From contig JBCBSS010000119.1 of assembly GCA_039819065.1 (NCBI GenBank), positions 1 to 25,310 of the forward strand: 25,310 nucleotides of DNA, written 5' to 3'. Below the pieces are notes generated by a model, which searched no databases, was not told where the DNA came from, and worked only from the letters and a program-made list of their open reading frames with translations. The stretch is from JBCBSS01 sp039819065. Lineage in GTDB: Bacteria > Bacteroidota > Bacteroidia > Cytophagales > Cyclobacteriaceae. The position numbers and the translations under genes were made by a program. Position 1 is the stretch's first letter. Each line of letters begins with the position of its first letter. Positions 1-9,800 of the stretch are shown here, one piece after another.

Positions 1-3000
1 TCCAATGACTGCTCCAATGGCATAAGCTGATGTTACAAAGGCTTGATTACTATGGGTCACTGATACTTTTGGCGTATTGGGACCACTGTAGAATTGTTCT
101 AAATCCTCGAAGCCCAAAGCATTACTGCCCACGTTAATAGAATTGAGGGAAGCCATATCGGCCATTCCGGGTGGAAGCTCAGATAGTGCATTAAAGTTGA
201 GTGTCAGCGTACTTAAATTATCGAGATTGACCAGGCTTGCTGGTATTGCTCCTGTAAAATTATTATTAGATAAATTCAATGAGCTCAACATGGTAAGGTT
301 CCCTAAAGATTCTGGCACCTCACCTGAAAGGTCGTTATTGCCTAAATGCAAATAGGTGAGTGACGTTAGGTTGCCTAAAGAAGAGGGGAGTGATCCATCA
401 AATCCATTTCCCGCCATAATAAGGGTTTCCAGCTTGGATAAGTTGCCTATCGCAGTTGGAATTGGCCCGGAAAACTCATTAAAACCAATATCCAGCCTGG
501 TCAATTCTGATAAGTTGCTGAATAGCGTTGAAAAGCCGCCACTCAATCTGTTTTGCTGAATATCAAGGCGTTGCAGCTCTTGAAGACTGTCAAATCCTAT
601 GGGAATGTTACCAGTAAGGTCGTTTCGATCCAAAGAAAGTCGTTCCAGTTGAGTCAGGGAACTGAATGTGGTCGGGATACTTCCTGTAAATTGATTGCCG
701 GTTAAAATCAGAACCTTCAAATTGCTTAAATCACCAAGTTCATCAAGTAGTGGTCCGGTGAGATCATTGTAAGAAAAATCAAGGTGTGTTAACCCAATAA
801 GGCTGGCGATTGATGATGGTGTTCCACCTGAAAGCCCATTACTACCCAATGCGATCTCGATAACATCACCATTTGAAAGGGTAATACCAAACCACCCTGC
901 CAATTGATCTATGTAATTAATCGCGTCCCATTCAGTTCCTTCGGCCCAATCGTTACCGGGATCAGCATCAGTTTGGCTGGTCCACGACGAACCTCCAGTT
1001 AACTCAAATAGATCTTTTAAGGCGGCTATCTCCAGATGGTCAGGTACGGTCCCCTGGTCTAATACTCCAAATGAAGTGTTCACACCTGCAAAGCTTGCAC
1101 CTGGTGAGCCCAGTGAGGTATCTACAATGAGTGAGCCTGTGTTTTGAACTGTGGAGGTATAGAATGTTGTACCATTGTGGAGGTAGTTGATTGTACCGCC
1201 TACCCTTTCGATCCTGAACTCATCTCCCGTTCCATAGGCACCAAAATTACCTCTATGTACACCCGATTCATATACACTATAGGTGGCATTGTTCTGTAAT
1301 TGCACAGCATAGAGTATGGTATTAAAATTGGCATCTACATCTGAGTCTGTCATGCCGATCATTTTATTGTCATTGGCCTTATTGGCATAGAACGAGACCC
1401 AGCCGTCTTGTGCATCAAGCAGCACATTAGCGGTAGACGCACCTACATTCCAACCTGATCCCATGCTTCTGAGCAAAACATTATCTGCTTCTACTGTCAC
1501 ATCTACCAAGTTGGTCCATGTCACATTAGAGGTGACCTCTGGTGTCGTAATGGAAGTATCAAAAGAGGTACTTGCACCAAGCACTTTCGATGCACTGGTA
1601 TATAATGAAGCATCTACCATCAAGGTACTCGCACTGGATAAGGTAGAAGTATAGAACACTATCCCATTCTTCAAATAGGTAATAGTACCTGCATTTCTTT
1701 CTATCCTGAAGATATCTCCGGCCCCGTAGGTACCAAAGCTTCCTTTGTTTATACCTGATTCATATACATTCAAATTACCGCTGCTCTGTAGATACAGGGC
1801 ATAACGAATTGTTCTGAAATCTGTATCAATATCGGCATACGTCAAACCTATCATCCTGGATTGGTTCCCTGCATCGGTCATGAATTCCATCCACCCGTCT
1901 GCTCCCGCTCCCAATACATTCAATGACGATGCGCCTGCATCCCATTGCGTACTGGTGCCTGTTGTCTTGCTCAGCGTATTGTTTACATCCGTTGCCGCTC
2001 CTATTACATTATTCCAGGTCACATTAGAATTGAACGTGGGTGTTGGAATTGAACTATCGAAGGTTGTATTGATGGCAGGTGAACTTGACCCCGGAGAATA
2101 GAGTGATAGATCTACAACCAATGGTAATTCCACTGGGGCAGTTGAGGTATGTACTAGCATATCATTGATGTAGTATTCGATGGTTTGCCCATTCTTGGTG
2201 ATCCTGAATACATCGGTTGGTGCATAGCTCCCCAAATTACCTTTATTCAATCCAGACTCGAATACATTCACTGCTCCGCTCTGTTGGAGCAAAAAGGCAT
2301 AACGGATACCGTTTGTCTCTGTGCCCAAATCTATGTTGGACAAACCGATTATTTTGTTCTTGTTATTTTCTGTGGCGGTGAATTCTATATAACCATCCTG
2401 ATCTACGGGTAGCACGTTCAAAGAGGAGGCACCCGCATTCCAGCCTGGGGTAGACTGGCTGTTGGTTATCAGGTTCTCAGCACTGATATCTGCGCCCGTT
2501 ACATTGGTCCATTCTACTGCGTATAAAGTCTGCGTTGCAACTTTCTCCACTACTTCAAGCACATTGAGGTAACCAAAGGTTGAACCTGCTGCTACGCCAA
2601 AGTCCAAAGTGATCTCATTATTGACATCTGGCTGCAAATCAGTAAAACTGATCGTATTAGAAGTGTTGTTCTGGCCATCAAGTGTCTGGGTAACACCATC
2701 AATCGTATATGTACCTACTCTACCACCCGATGTAGCGGTACGACTACCGAAAATAGTGATAGTGTAAGTCTTACTATTATCCAGCCCAGTCAGTTTGTAG
2801 GTACCTCCTGCACCATGTGAAAAATAACTATCTGAATTAGCTGAAGTAGGATATCCCAATGTTTCACCGGCGTAACCTGTATTATTGAAGCCATTGCCAT
2901 AGCCATTGGAGGCATCACTGACCACTTCAAAGTTGAGGCTACTTGATAAGCCAGTGGCATCAACCAAACCGGATATGGTCATCCCGGCACGCTGAGGGCC

Positions 3001-4980
3001 CGTTATGTTATTCCAGTTATCTGTGGTACCGTTAGTTGGGTTACCAAGGTCAATCAGAAAGGTACGTTGTGTTCCGCTTCCAGGGTCGGGCACTTGATCA
3101 GTTGTAGCATTGACTTCTGCGGTTGGAGCTGAACTGCCTGAGCTGTTGACTGCTTCCAGGTAATAGAAGTACTGCGTGTTCGGCGCCAGATTCTGGTCGC
3201 TATAGGTAGTTGTATTCGCGGCAATGTTACCAGCCAGCACAGAAAAACCTATTCCAGACTGCGTAGAACGCCACAACCTATAGCTAGTTTCCGCGGATAC
3301 GTCATCCCAACTCAAGTTGATTTGATCCGTGCCTTCCGTTACAGCAGCCAGGTTCGTGGGTACTGGCGGCACCGGTACCGGATCAGTAGTAGCACTCACT
3401 TCTGCAGTTGGCGCTGAACTGCCTGAACCATTGACCGCTTCCAGATAATAGAAATACTGTGTGTTAGCTGGTAGGTCCAGATCATTGTAGGTGGTTGTAT
3501 TCGCGGCAATGTTGCTCGCTAACGCAGTAAATCCTGCCCCTGAAGTGGTAGATCTCCATATTGTATAAGTTGTTTCTGTAGCCACATCATCCCAACTTAA
3601 GTTGATCTGATCCGGGCCTGCTGCTACGGCGGCAAGGTTGGTTGGTATTGCTGGTACTGAAGGCGCCGAGCCAGGGTTATCCACACACAGCGAGAAGGTT
3701 CCCCGGTGCCCCTGATTTACTCCGTTATCAATATTGATATAATATCGCTGACCTAGAGTCAAGGCGCTATAGATCAGGCTTACATCTACTGACTTGCCTG
3801 CGTCTTTCACGCTCGCCAGTTCAGCCAGTGATGCATCATGCAAGGCTACTTTAGGATACAATACATTCCCTTCAGAGGAACCCGTCTTCACATCTATGGT
3901 CACATCGGCACTACCGGCAATAAATGTAAACCATACATTGGCGTTAGGGCCATTGGTCCAGGCGGATGGTCTGCTGCCGTCTGGTGTGGCAATTTGTGTC
4001 GTGAATTCGGCCAGTCCAGAGCAGTAGTTATCCGTGTTGGTCAACTCAATAGCGCCTGAAGGATAGTCATAGCTGGCTTCAGTATCTATGCATAAGGTGA
4101 AACTACCACGGTGTCCGGCATTAGGCCCATTATCCACACTTACATAATACCAATCTCCGATGGTTAATCCGGTATGGCTCAAACCTATATCAATCGAATT
4201 ACCGTCATCCCCTACATTGGCCAATACTTGCATGGTATTGTCATGCAGTGCCAGGCGGGGAAATTTCATGTTACCTTCTGATCCTGAAACGTTGAGGTTA
4301 AGTGCTACTTCTGAAGTCGTGGCCTGGAACCTAAACCAAACATTAGCATTAGGGCCATTAGCCCAATTGGAAGGCTTTGTCCCGTCAGGTGTGCCTATCC
4401 TTGTATTATATCCAGCCAAGGTTGAGCAATTGTCATTACTGTGGGTTAAGGTAACGGCGCCTGCCGGATAGTCTTGGGAAACCGCATCGTCCACACACAA
4501 TACAAAAGTACCGGAGTGACCGCCATTAGGACCATTGGAGACGTTGATGTAATAGGTACCCCCTACGGTAAGGGTATTGACACTCATACCAATGGCGTTA
4601 CTAGATCCAGCATTGGCCACGCTTTTGATTTCCGACTTAGCCGCATCGTGTAACGCTAGCCTCGGAAAGTTCATACTGCCCACTTCTATACGAATACTTA
4701 CCTCTGTAGTAGTTGCGGTAAATTTGTACCAAACGTTGGTGTGAGGCCCTGCAGTCCAATTGCTGGGTAAGGCTTCGTCAGGGGTGGCTCCAGTAGTTGT
4801 AAATACACCAGGAGCAGAACAGAAATTATCTATACTGGCCAGTTCATGGGCATTGGCAAAGTCATCGTTAAGCGGTGCATAAGCCACTACGTCATTAGAC
4901 GGGGTCACTGATGCCATACTCAACTGGCTGGATAGTGCGAAAAGCAATATCAGTCTATATATTTTATTGAGCGTTTTCAT
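1..4980 (-). CDS. Giant secreted mosaic adhesin-like protein (PPC-like, FN3, lectin-like, LRR), partial at C-terminus
   Basis: The frame is open from the ATG at 4978-4980 to base 1, giving 1660 codons with no stop, so the C-terminus lies outside the window. Residues 1-23 form a signal peptide (MKTLNKIYRLILLFALSSQ...). Three PPC-like beta-sandwich repeats follow (about 45-165, 166-298, 299-433; core NVWFxF ... LALHD ... YYINVxNGPN ... FxLCVD). Then come two fibronectin type III domains (about 440-535 and 540-625; NLSWDDV, YFYYLEAVN), a carbohydrate-binding-like domain (about 640-815), three lectin-like repeats (about 818-975, 980-1140, 1148-1305; GASSLNVL, IRYAxxLQ, VYESGxxKG, FRIERN), and eleven 24-residue plant-type LRRs (about 1366-1630; NxLTGxIPxxLGNL). 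The gene starts 6 bp after the TAA of the DUF6443 gene, so it is probably co-transcribed and translationally coupled. I infer a cell-surface or secreted binding protein. A T9SS or other sorting signal at the C-terminus cannot be assessed. The domain names are read by eye from motifs. Confidence 0.9.
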   Translation of the reverse strand, partial: MKTLNKIYRLILLFALSSQLSMASVTPSNDVVAYAPLNDDFANAHELASIDNFCSAPGVFTTTGATPDEALPSNWTAGPHTNVWYKFTATTTEVSIRIEVGSMNFPRLALHDAAKSEIKSVANAGSSNAIGMSVNTLTVGGTYYINVSNGPNGGHSGTFVLCVDDAVSQDYPAGAVTLTHSNDNCSTLAGYNTRIGTPDGTKPSNWANGPNANVWFRFQATTSEVALNLNVSGSEGNMKFPRLALHDNTMQVLANVGDDGNSIDIGLSHTGLTIGDWYYVSVDNGPNAGHRGSFTLCIDTEASYDYPSGAIELTNTDNYCSGLAEFTTQIATPDGSRPSAWTNGPNANVWFTFIAGSADVTIDVKTGSSEGNVLYPKVALHDASLAELASVKDAGKSVDVSLIYSALTLGQRYYINIDNGVNQGHRGTFSLCVDNPGSAPSVPAIPTNLAAVAAGPDQINLSWDDVATETTYTIWRSTTSGAGFTALASNIAANTTTYNDLDLPANTQYFYYLEAVNGSGSSAPTAEVSATTDPVPVPPVPTNLAAVTEGTDQINLSWDDVSAETSYRLWRSTQSGIGFSVLAGNIAANTTTYSDQNLAPNTQYFYYLEAVNSSGSSAPTAEVNATTDQVPDPGSGTQRTFLIDLGNPTNGTTDNWNNITGPQRAGMTISGLVDATGLSSSLNFEVVSDASNGYGNGFNNTGYAGETLGYPTSANSDSYFSHGAGGTYKLTGLDNSKTYTITIFGSRTATSGGRVGTYTIDGVTQTLDGQNNTSNTISFTDLQPDVNNEITLDFGVAAGSTFGYLNVLEVVEKVATQTLYAVEWTNVTGADISAENLITNSQSTPGWNAGASSLNVLPVDQDGYIEFTATENNKNKIIGLSNIDLGTETNGIRYAFLLQQSGAVNVFESGLNKGNLGSYAPTDVFRITKNGQTIEYYINDMLVHTSTAPVELPLVVDLSLYSPGSSSPAINTTFDSSIPTPTFNSNVTWNNVIGAATDVNNTLSKTTGTSTQWDAGASSLNVLGAGADGWMEFMTDAGNQSRMIGLTYADIDTDFRTIRYALYLQSSGNLNVYESGINKGSFGTYGAGDIFRIERNAGTITYLKNGIVFYTSTLSSASTLMVDASLYTSASKVLGASTSFDTSITTPEVTSNVTWTNLVDVTVEADNVLLRSMGSGWNVGASTANVLLDAQDGWVSFYANKANDNKMIGMTDSDVDANFNTILYAVQLQNNATYSVYESGVHRGNFGAYGTGDEFRIERVGGTINYLHNGTTFYTSTVQNTGSLIVDTSLGSPGASFAGVNTSFGVLDQGTVPDHLEIAALKDLFELTGGSSWTSQTDADPGNDWAEGTEWDAINYIDQLAGWFGITLSNGDVIEIALGSNGLSGGTPSSIASLIGLTHLDFSYNDLTGPLLDELGDLSNLKVLILTGNQFTGSIPTTFSSLTQLERLSLDRNDLTGNIPIGFDSLQELQRLDIQQNRLSGGFSTLFSNLSELTRLDIGFNEFSGPIPTAIGNLSKLETLIMAGNGFDGSLPSSLGNLTSLTYLHLGNNDLSGEVPESLGNLTMLSSLNLSNNNFTGAIPASLVNLDNLSTLTLNFNALSELPPGMADMASLNSINVGSNALGFEDLEQFYSGPNTPKVSVTHSNQAFVTSAYAIGAVIG
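95..885 (-). repeat. Array of eleven 24-residue leucine-rich repeats
   Basis: Eleven consecutive units with a 72-bp period can be read on the minus strand. Examples are SNLKVLILTGNQFTGSIP, SELTRLDIGFNEFSGPIP and TSLTYLHLGNNDLSGEVP. The consensus LxxLxLxxNxLxGxIPxxLxxL is that of plant-type LRRs. The tenth unit is one residue short, and the last one loses the GxIP part, which probably marks the C-terminal cap. Confidence 0.9.
1060..2530 (-). repeat. Three lectin-like repeats of about 160 residues
   Basis: Three copies are read on the minus strand from about 2530, 2035 and 1535. Shared markers are TxVTWxNV at the start, WxxGASxxNVL, DGWxxFxA, KMIGLTxxDxD, IRYAxxLQ, VYESGxxKGxxGxYGxGDxF, FRIERxxGTIxYLxNGxxFYTST and LxVDxSLxxPG at the end. 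The concanavalin-A-like fold assignment is inference from this pattern; the threefold repetition is directly visible. Confidence 0.8.
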
Positions 4981-4986
4981 GTTTTC

Positions 4987-6879
4987 TTAGTTTGAGTTGA
5001 CACCATTGACAAGGGTATTGTAGAAGATTTCCATACCGAACAGGTCAGTTTGGGCGTCATTTTCATTGACTCCCGTGGTGATTTGGAGGTTGCTACTGTT
5101 AATCGATTTAAGCCACCCTCGGATATTGTATCGGTAGTCTAAGGATTGGTGTGGTGTACCTGCTTCTACGTGCAGGTTCTTTTCGATAAGTTCACCAAGC
5201 GGGTTGTAGACATTTTCTGCTAATAATACTTCGCCCTTTCCTACACCCCCTTCAAATAGTTGATGGTATCCGCTGGATAAGCGACCGGCATGGTCATAAA
5301 TAAAGCGTTGCTCGGTAGCCATCACAGGTCTTCCGGGAAAATTATGCTCCCCCCGGCTCTTCAGCAGCCAGCCCGAAAAGCCATAAACACTACTGACCTT
5401 ATCGATTCCACCAAGATGATTGCTGGATATCACCTGAATAGCCCTATACCGATCGTCGTAGTAAGAAACTGTACGGAGCCAGTTTGAGCTGTTTAAGACT
5501 TTTGTTTTTGCTCCTGTTATTTGCCCATTGATACGGTCAAATGCGCTACCAGGAAAGGAGTATGTTCCTTGAGCGACAGTGGCAGCCGTTAGTTGCGTAT
5601 TGTCGTATTGATACGCGCTACCAAAATCAGCCTGTGCAAGAAAATCATAAGTATCATAGTAGGTAACACTTAAGTATTCTGATATGCTGCTTTGAGGAAA
5701 TGCCAGGTTAGTATAGCCATGAGTCCCTATGTTATCAAGGCTTTCGTACAATTGATTTGATCCATTATCAACTAGTCCCTGTGCGGTAATTCGATCAGCG
5801 GCACTGGCGTAAATACCAGTAAGTACCGGTCGGTTCAGCACATCATACTTGGTAAAAAGCCACTGCGCATTAGTACGCTGAACACTGTCCTGGCTTAGTA
5901 CGAGTCTATCACGTTGATCATACACCATGTGCATCCAACCAGCTCCTGGTACACGCTTTTCTGTCAATCTTTGCCTTTTGTCATACCGGTACTGAAATGA
6001 CCATGTATCGAGAAAAGTCTTCCTCGCTGCCGAATTGCCGGGAAAGTATTCCGTTGCCAGTCGATCACTTGCTTCGGGAGGCAGTACGAATCGCAGGTTT
6101 TCCAAATCATCATAGATGTAATAAGTCAGGGCCCAGGTATTGCTTTCTACCAATACCTTTTTCAACAACACTCTGCCTTGTTGATCGAGGAATTCCTCGG
6201 TTATACCATCTTCTTCGTCTATCATTACATTCTTGTACAAATCGCCCTGGTCATAATACTGCATTTGATCGGGACGTCCGTTCACCACCTGCCATTGGAT
6301 CACCTGATCGGCGGTGCTGTTGGTCTTGTAGAACATCTTCAATACTGGCGATGTTGGGGATACGGGCTGCCAGTCTTCTCCGGGGGCACCCTGCATACTG
6401 ACTCTGTTCAAAGGGCTGTTTTCAAACTTTCTATCTGAAAAGGGAAATGCACTTTGTGCCCAACCCTGGTTTGGGTTGTTACTATAAAACTGGCTTTGCA
6501 GTGTACTGGCATTGGTTTTAAACCTGCCATCACTCTCATTGGAAGCATAAGGCAGATAAGCTTTTTTCTCTCTACCAAAATCATCGTATTGCATGATCTG
6601 AACCACATCTTTCAACTGTGGGGTATTTTGGCGGATCACATTTTGAAGTGTCCTGCCAAGACCATCAATAAATACCGTTGAGGTGACCCCATTGGCGGCT
6701 GGCAAGTCATAATCTGGCTCAGTAATGCCTTCTTTATTGGTAGAAAAAGTCTTTACGTAATTCACAGGGTCTTTTTGCACAGGTGTCTGAAAGAACCCAA
6801 AGCTTTTGGTCAATCCTGTCACCAGCCATAGCATAGGGAGTAGGATTTTAGCTTTATTTGATATTTTCATTGTCTTCAT
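4987..6879 (-). CDS. DUF6443/RHS-type repeat protein lacking the RHS core and C-terminal toxin
   Basis: About 630 aa from the ATG at 6877-6879. An in-frame TTG at 6895-6897 would overlap the upstream TGA as TTGA and add six residues; I prefer the ATG because it leads straight into a signal peptide (KAKILLPMLWLVTGLTKSFG). The N-terminus has the DUF6443 signature (DPVNYVKTF ... YDLPAANGVTSTVFIDGLGR ... QYDDFGREKKAYLPYA). YD/RHS-like strands follow (YDKRQRLTEKRVPGAGWMHM, YDVLNRPVLTG, YDHAGRLSSGYHQL, YNPLGELIEKN, YNIRGWLKSIN). It ends shortly after DLFGMEIFYNT, the point where relatives usually continue with the RHS-associated core and a variable toxin tip. The end looks genuine, because the next gene starts 6 bp later with its own signal peptide. 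It is second in a three-gene operon, after the SpvB/RHS-like gene. It may be a surface protein or a decayed or split polymorphic-toxin carrier; the function is not proven. Confidence 0.85.
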   Translation of the reverse strand: MKTMKISNKAKILLPMLWLVTGLTKSFGFFQTPVQKDPVNYVKTFSTNKEGITEPDYDLPAANGVTSTVFIDGLGRTLQNVIRQNTPQLKDVVQIMQYDDFGREKKAYLPYASNESDGRFKTNASTLQSQFYSNNPNQGWAQSAFPFSDRKFENSPLNRVSMQGAPGEDWQPVSPTSPVLKMFYKTNSTADQVIQWQVVNGRPDQMQYYDQGDLYKNVMIDEEDGITEEFLDQQGRVLLKKVLVESNTWALTYYIYDDLENLRFVLPPEASDRLATEYFPGNSAARKTFLDTWSFQYRYDKRQRLTEKRVPGAGWMHMVYDQRDRLVLSQDSVQRTNAQWLFTKYDVLNRPVLTGIYASAADRITAQGLVDNGSNQLYESLDNIGTHGYTNLAFPQSSISEYLSVTYYDTYDFLAQADFGSAYQYDNTQLTAATVAQGTYSFPGSAFDRINGQITGAKTKVLNSSNWLRTVSYYDDRYRAIQVISSNHLGGIDKVSSVYGFSGWLLKSRGEHNFPGRPVMATEQRFIYDHAGRLSSGYHQLFEGGVGKGEVLLAENVYNPLGELIEKNLHVEAGTPHQSLDYRYNIRGWLKSINSSNLQITTGVNENDAQTDLFGMEIFYNTLVNGVNSN

Positions 6880-6893
6880 TTTTTCTGTTTGAG

Positions 6894-9800
6894 TCAATTA
6901 AATCCATCTCCTATTACCGGTGGTACATCAATCTCCTCTGTCTTGGTGGCACCACATGCGGTGACTTCCGCTCTCACTTCCGTTACGCCCGTTGGTGTAG
7001 CCAGTGTTCTGTTGCTCTCCCCACTGATCAATGTCCAACTACCTCCATTTCTCCTATACCACTTGTAGGTTTTACTTGTACTACAACCGCTTACATTGGC
7101 TGTCACATTTCGTGCATTGTCCACAGTAAGGTTGAGTGTCCAATTACCTCCGCCTCCACCTCCAGAAGAAGGTGTTTTGATTTCAAAGGGGAAACTCTCC
7201 ACGAACACAGCCGTATTGCTGCGATCTTCTATTCTCACTTTATATCCGGCTTGGGTGGCTAAAGAGCTACTTACTGTCCAGTTGAATGGAGGGACGTGCA
7301 GTGAAAATCTATCGGCGATATCCGCTACAAAATTGCCATTGCGCATAAGTTTGATATTGACGTTGTCAACTGCCACTCCATTGAGCGACCAGTCGATGGG
7401 GTACGTTTCTCCATGTTCTGCCTCACCGTTAGGAGGAAAAAAAGAGATATTAAAGTCGTTGACGCTGAAGCTTCTTGTCGCCGTAACTGTAGTACCGTAA
7501 GAGTCGGTAACCCTTAGGGTGACAGGTGAAGAATTATTAAAAGCAGTAAAATCAAAAGTACTGCTTGTTCCACTGGTCCATCCGCTTGCATTGGTTCTCC
7601 ATTCGTAAGTTGTGTATGAACCGGAACCACCGGATACGCTGGCAGTGGCTCTTACTGCATCTCCATCAAGTATGGTGCTTTTATTCAATGAGATTGATGC
7701 GGAAAGCGGTGTGATCACTTGAAAAGCGTTGCTCTCATCAAAGATGGTGTTATCACCTTGCAGGGACACTCGCCACTTGAAATTACTACCTGTTCCAATA
7801 CTACTTGGCACCGTCCAACTATACCCTCCACTAGCAATAGCTACTGAGAGGCTTTGCACCAGTGTACCTGATTTGTACAACCTTAAATCTACTTTATTTG
7901 AGGGGTCGTCATCTATACCACTATAAGTCCAATTGATGGGATAAGTCTGCCCTCTGGTCAATATGGTTGTGCCTGCGGGAGGAAAATCAACGTCGATGTA
8001 GGTGAGTTCAAAGATCCGTTTCCTGGTAACGGTCCTGCCATTGGCGTCGTAGACCTTTACATTGACCTCTGTAGTATTTAGGTCTGGTGTAAATGTAAAA
8101 GTACTACCCCCAGTTGTTACTGGCGTGTTGTTAGTCCACCACTCATAAGTTGAAATAGTGCCTGATCCTCCTGAAACGCTGGCGGTAGCAGTGACCGGTA
8201 CGAATGGTTTGATCCTAGACGGATTTAAGGAAAGAGAAACACTCATCGGATCACTGATCTCAAATGGATTGCTCTTTACAAACACTTCTGTATTACTTCT
8301 CAATTCAATGAGGACTTGATAGTTAGAACCAAGTGCTAACGTACTAGACGCTGGAATCGACCATGTGAATGGCGAGGTATGCAGTGAAAAGCGATCAGCG
8401 ATATCTTGAACAAAAACACCATCTTTCAATAACTTAATGTTGACATCATCTTCCGCGCCGCCATTTCGACTCCACTCGATATTATAAGATTCCCCTTTAA
8501 TTACATGACCACCGTCAGAAGAGAATATCATATTGAGAGATTCTACATTGAATGTCCTGGTAGCTGTAGCCGTACGCCCCTGCGAGTCATATACACGTAC
8601 ACTGACCGAAGTATTGTTAGAAAAGGCGGTAAATTGATAGTTGGCAGTTCCGGTAATGGGGGATTGATTGTTGACCCACCACTCGTACTGAGTATAGGTA
8701 CCAGAGCCGCCGGATGGTGTGGCAGTGGCAATTACTTCATCAAATTCGAGAATGGTACTTTTGTTAAGCGCCATCGACACCACAAATGGATCGATAACCT
8801 CAAAAGGATCACTGACATCAAACAGTGTAGGATCATCCTTAAGGGAAATTCTCAAGGTATAACCCGTACCACCTGAGCTGGTAGGAACTGTCCAGTTGAA
8901 TGCCTGGCTACTCAGGGAAACTTCAACGGTGTTCACAACAGTACTGCTCTTCAATAGTTCAAGTTTGATCTTAGTGCCTGGTTCGGCAGATACACCACCA
9001 AAAGTCCAGCCAACCGGATAACTCTGACCTGCGGTAAGGGTCGTAGTACCCATAGGAGGAAAATCAACATCTATAAAAGCGGCATCAAAAGATCTGGTCG
9101 CGGTTGCTCTCTGCCCCTCACTGTCTTGTACTTTGAGAAGTACCTGATTAGTACCCGGAGCGGCGGTAAACGTAAACGTATCATCCCCTATATTGATCGG
9201 GCTGTCGTTGATCCACCATTCATAGATATCATATTGTCCTGACCCACCGGATACACTAGCGGTAGCGGTTACGATATCAGAAGATTTTATGATAGGTGTG
9301 TTAAAACTGATACTGGCGTTAAGGGCATTCTTGATCTCAAAAGGAGCACTCTTAACACGAATATTTGTATTACTTTTCAACTCAACCAGTATCTCATAGC
9401 CTCCGCCAACTGGCAAAGTACTCTGAAGGGGTATTGCCCATGACAACGGCGATATATGCAGAGAAAGCTCGTCACCAATATCCTCAATGAATGCACCGTC
9501 TTTCAGCAGTTTGATGTTGACATTGTCCTCAGGCTCACCATTACGGTTCCATTCGATCAGGTATGTTTCCCCTTTCAATGCACAGCTACCTGCAGTGAAG
9601 ATGAGACCAAAGGCCTGCACATCAATTGGCACACTCGCTTCAGCCGTGTTGCCAAATGAATCATAAACGCGGACGTTTATGGTACTAGTATTAGAAAAGG
9701 CTGTGAAAAGAAAAGTGTTACTAGCCTCTGTCGGGTTTTGATTGTTAACCCACCACTCATATCTGGAATAGGCGCCTGTTCCTCCTGTGACGTTGGCCGT

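Noticed and set aside
4160..4471. 103-codon plus-strand frame inside the mosaic adhesin gene
   Set aside because: It is antisense to the PPC-like repeats, and its product has no motifs. Repeated shadow frames at similar positions in the other copies show it follows from the codon pattern of the true gene.
7096..7500. 134-codon plus-strand frame opposite the KNH-like repeats
   Set aside because: It is a shadow of the minus-strand giant gene; the minus frame carries the clear domain pattern and signal peptide.
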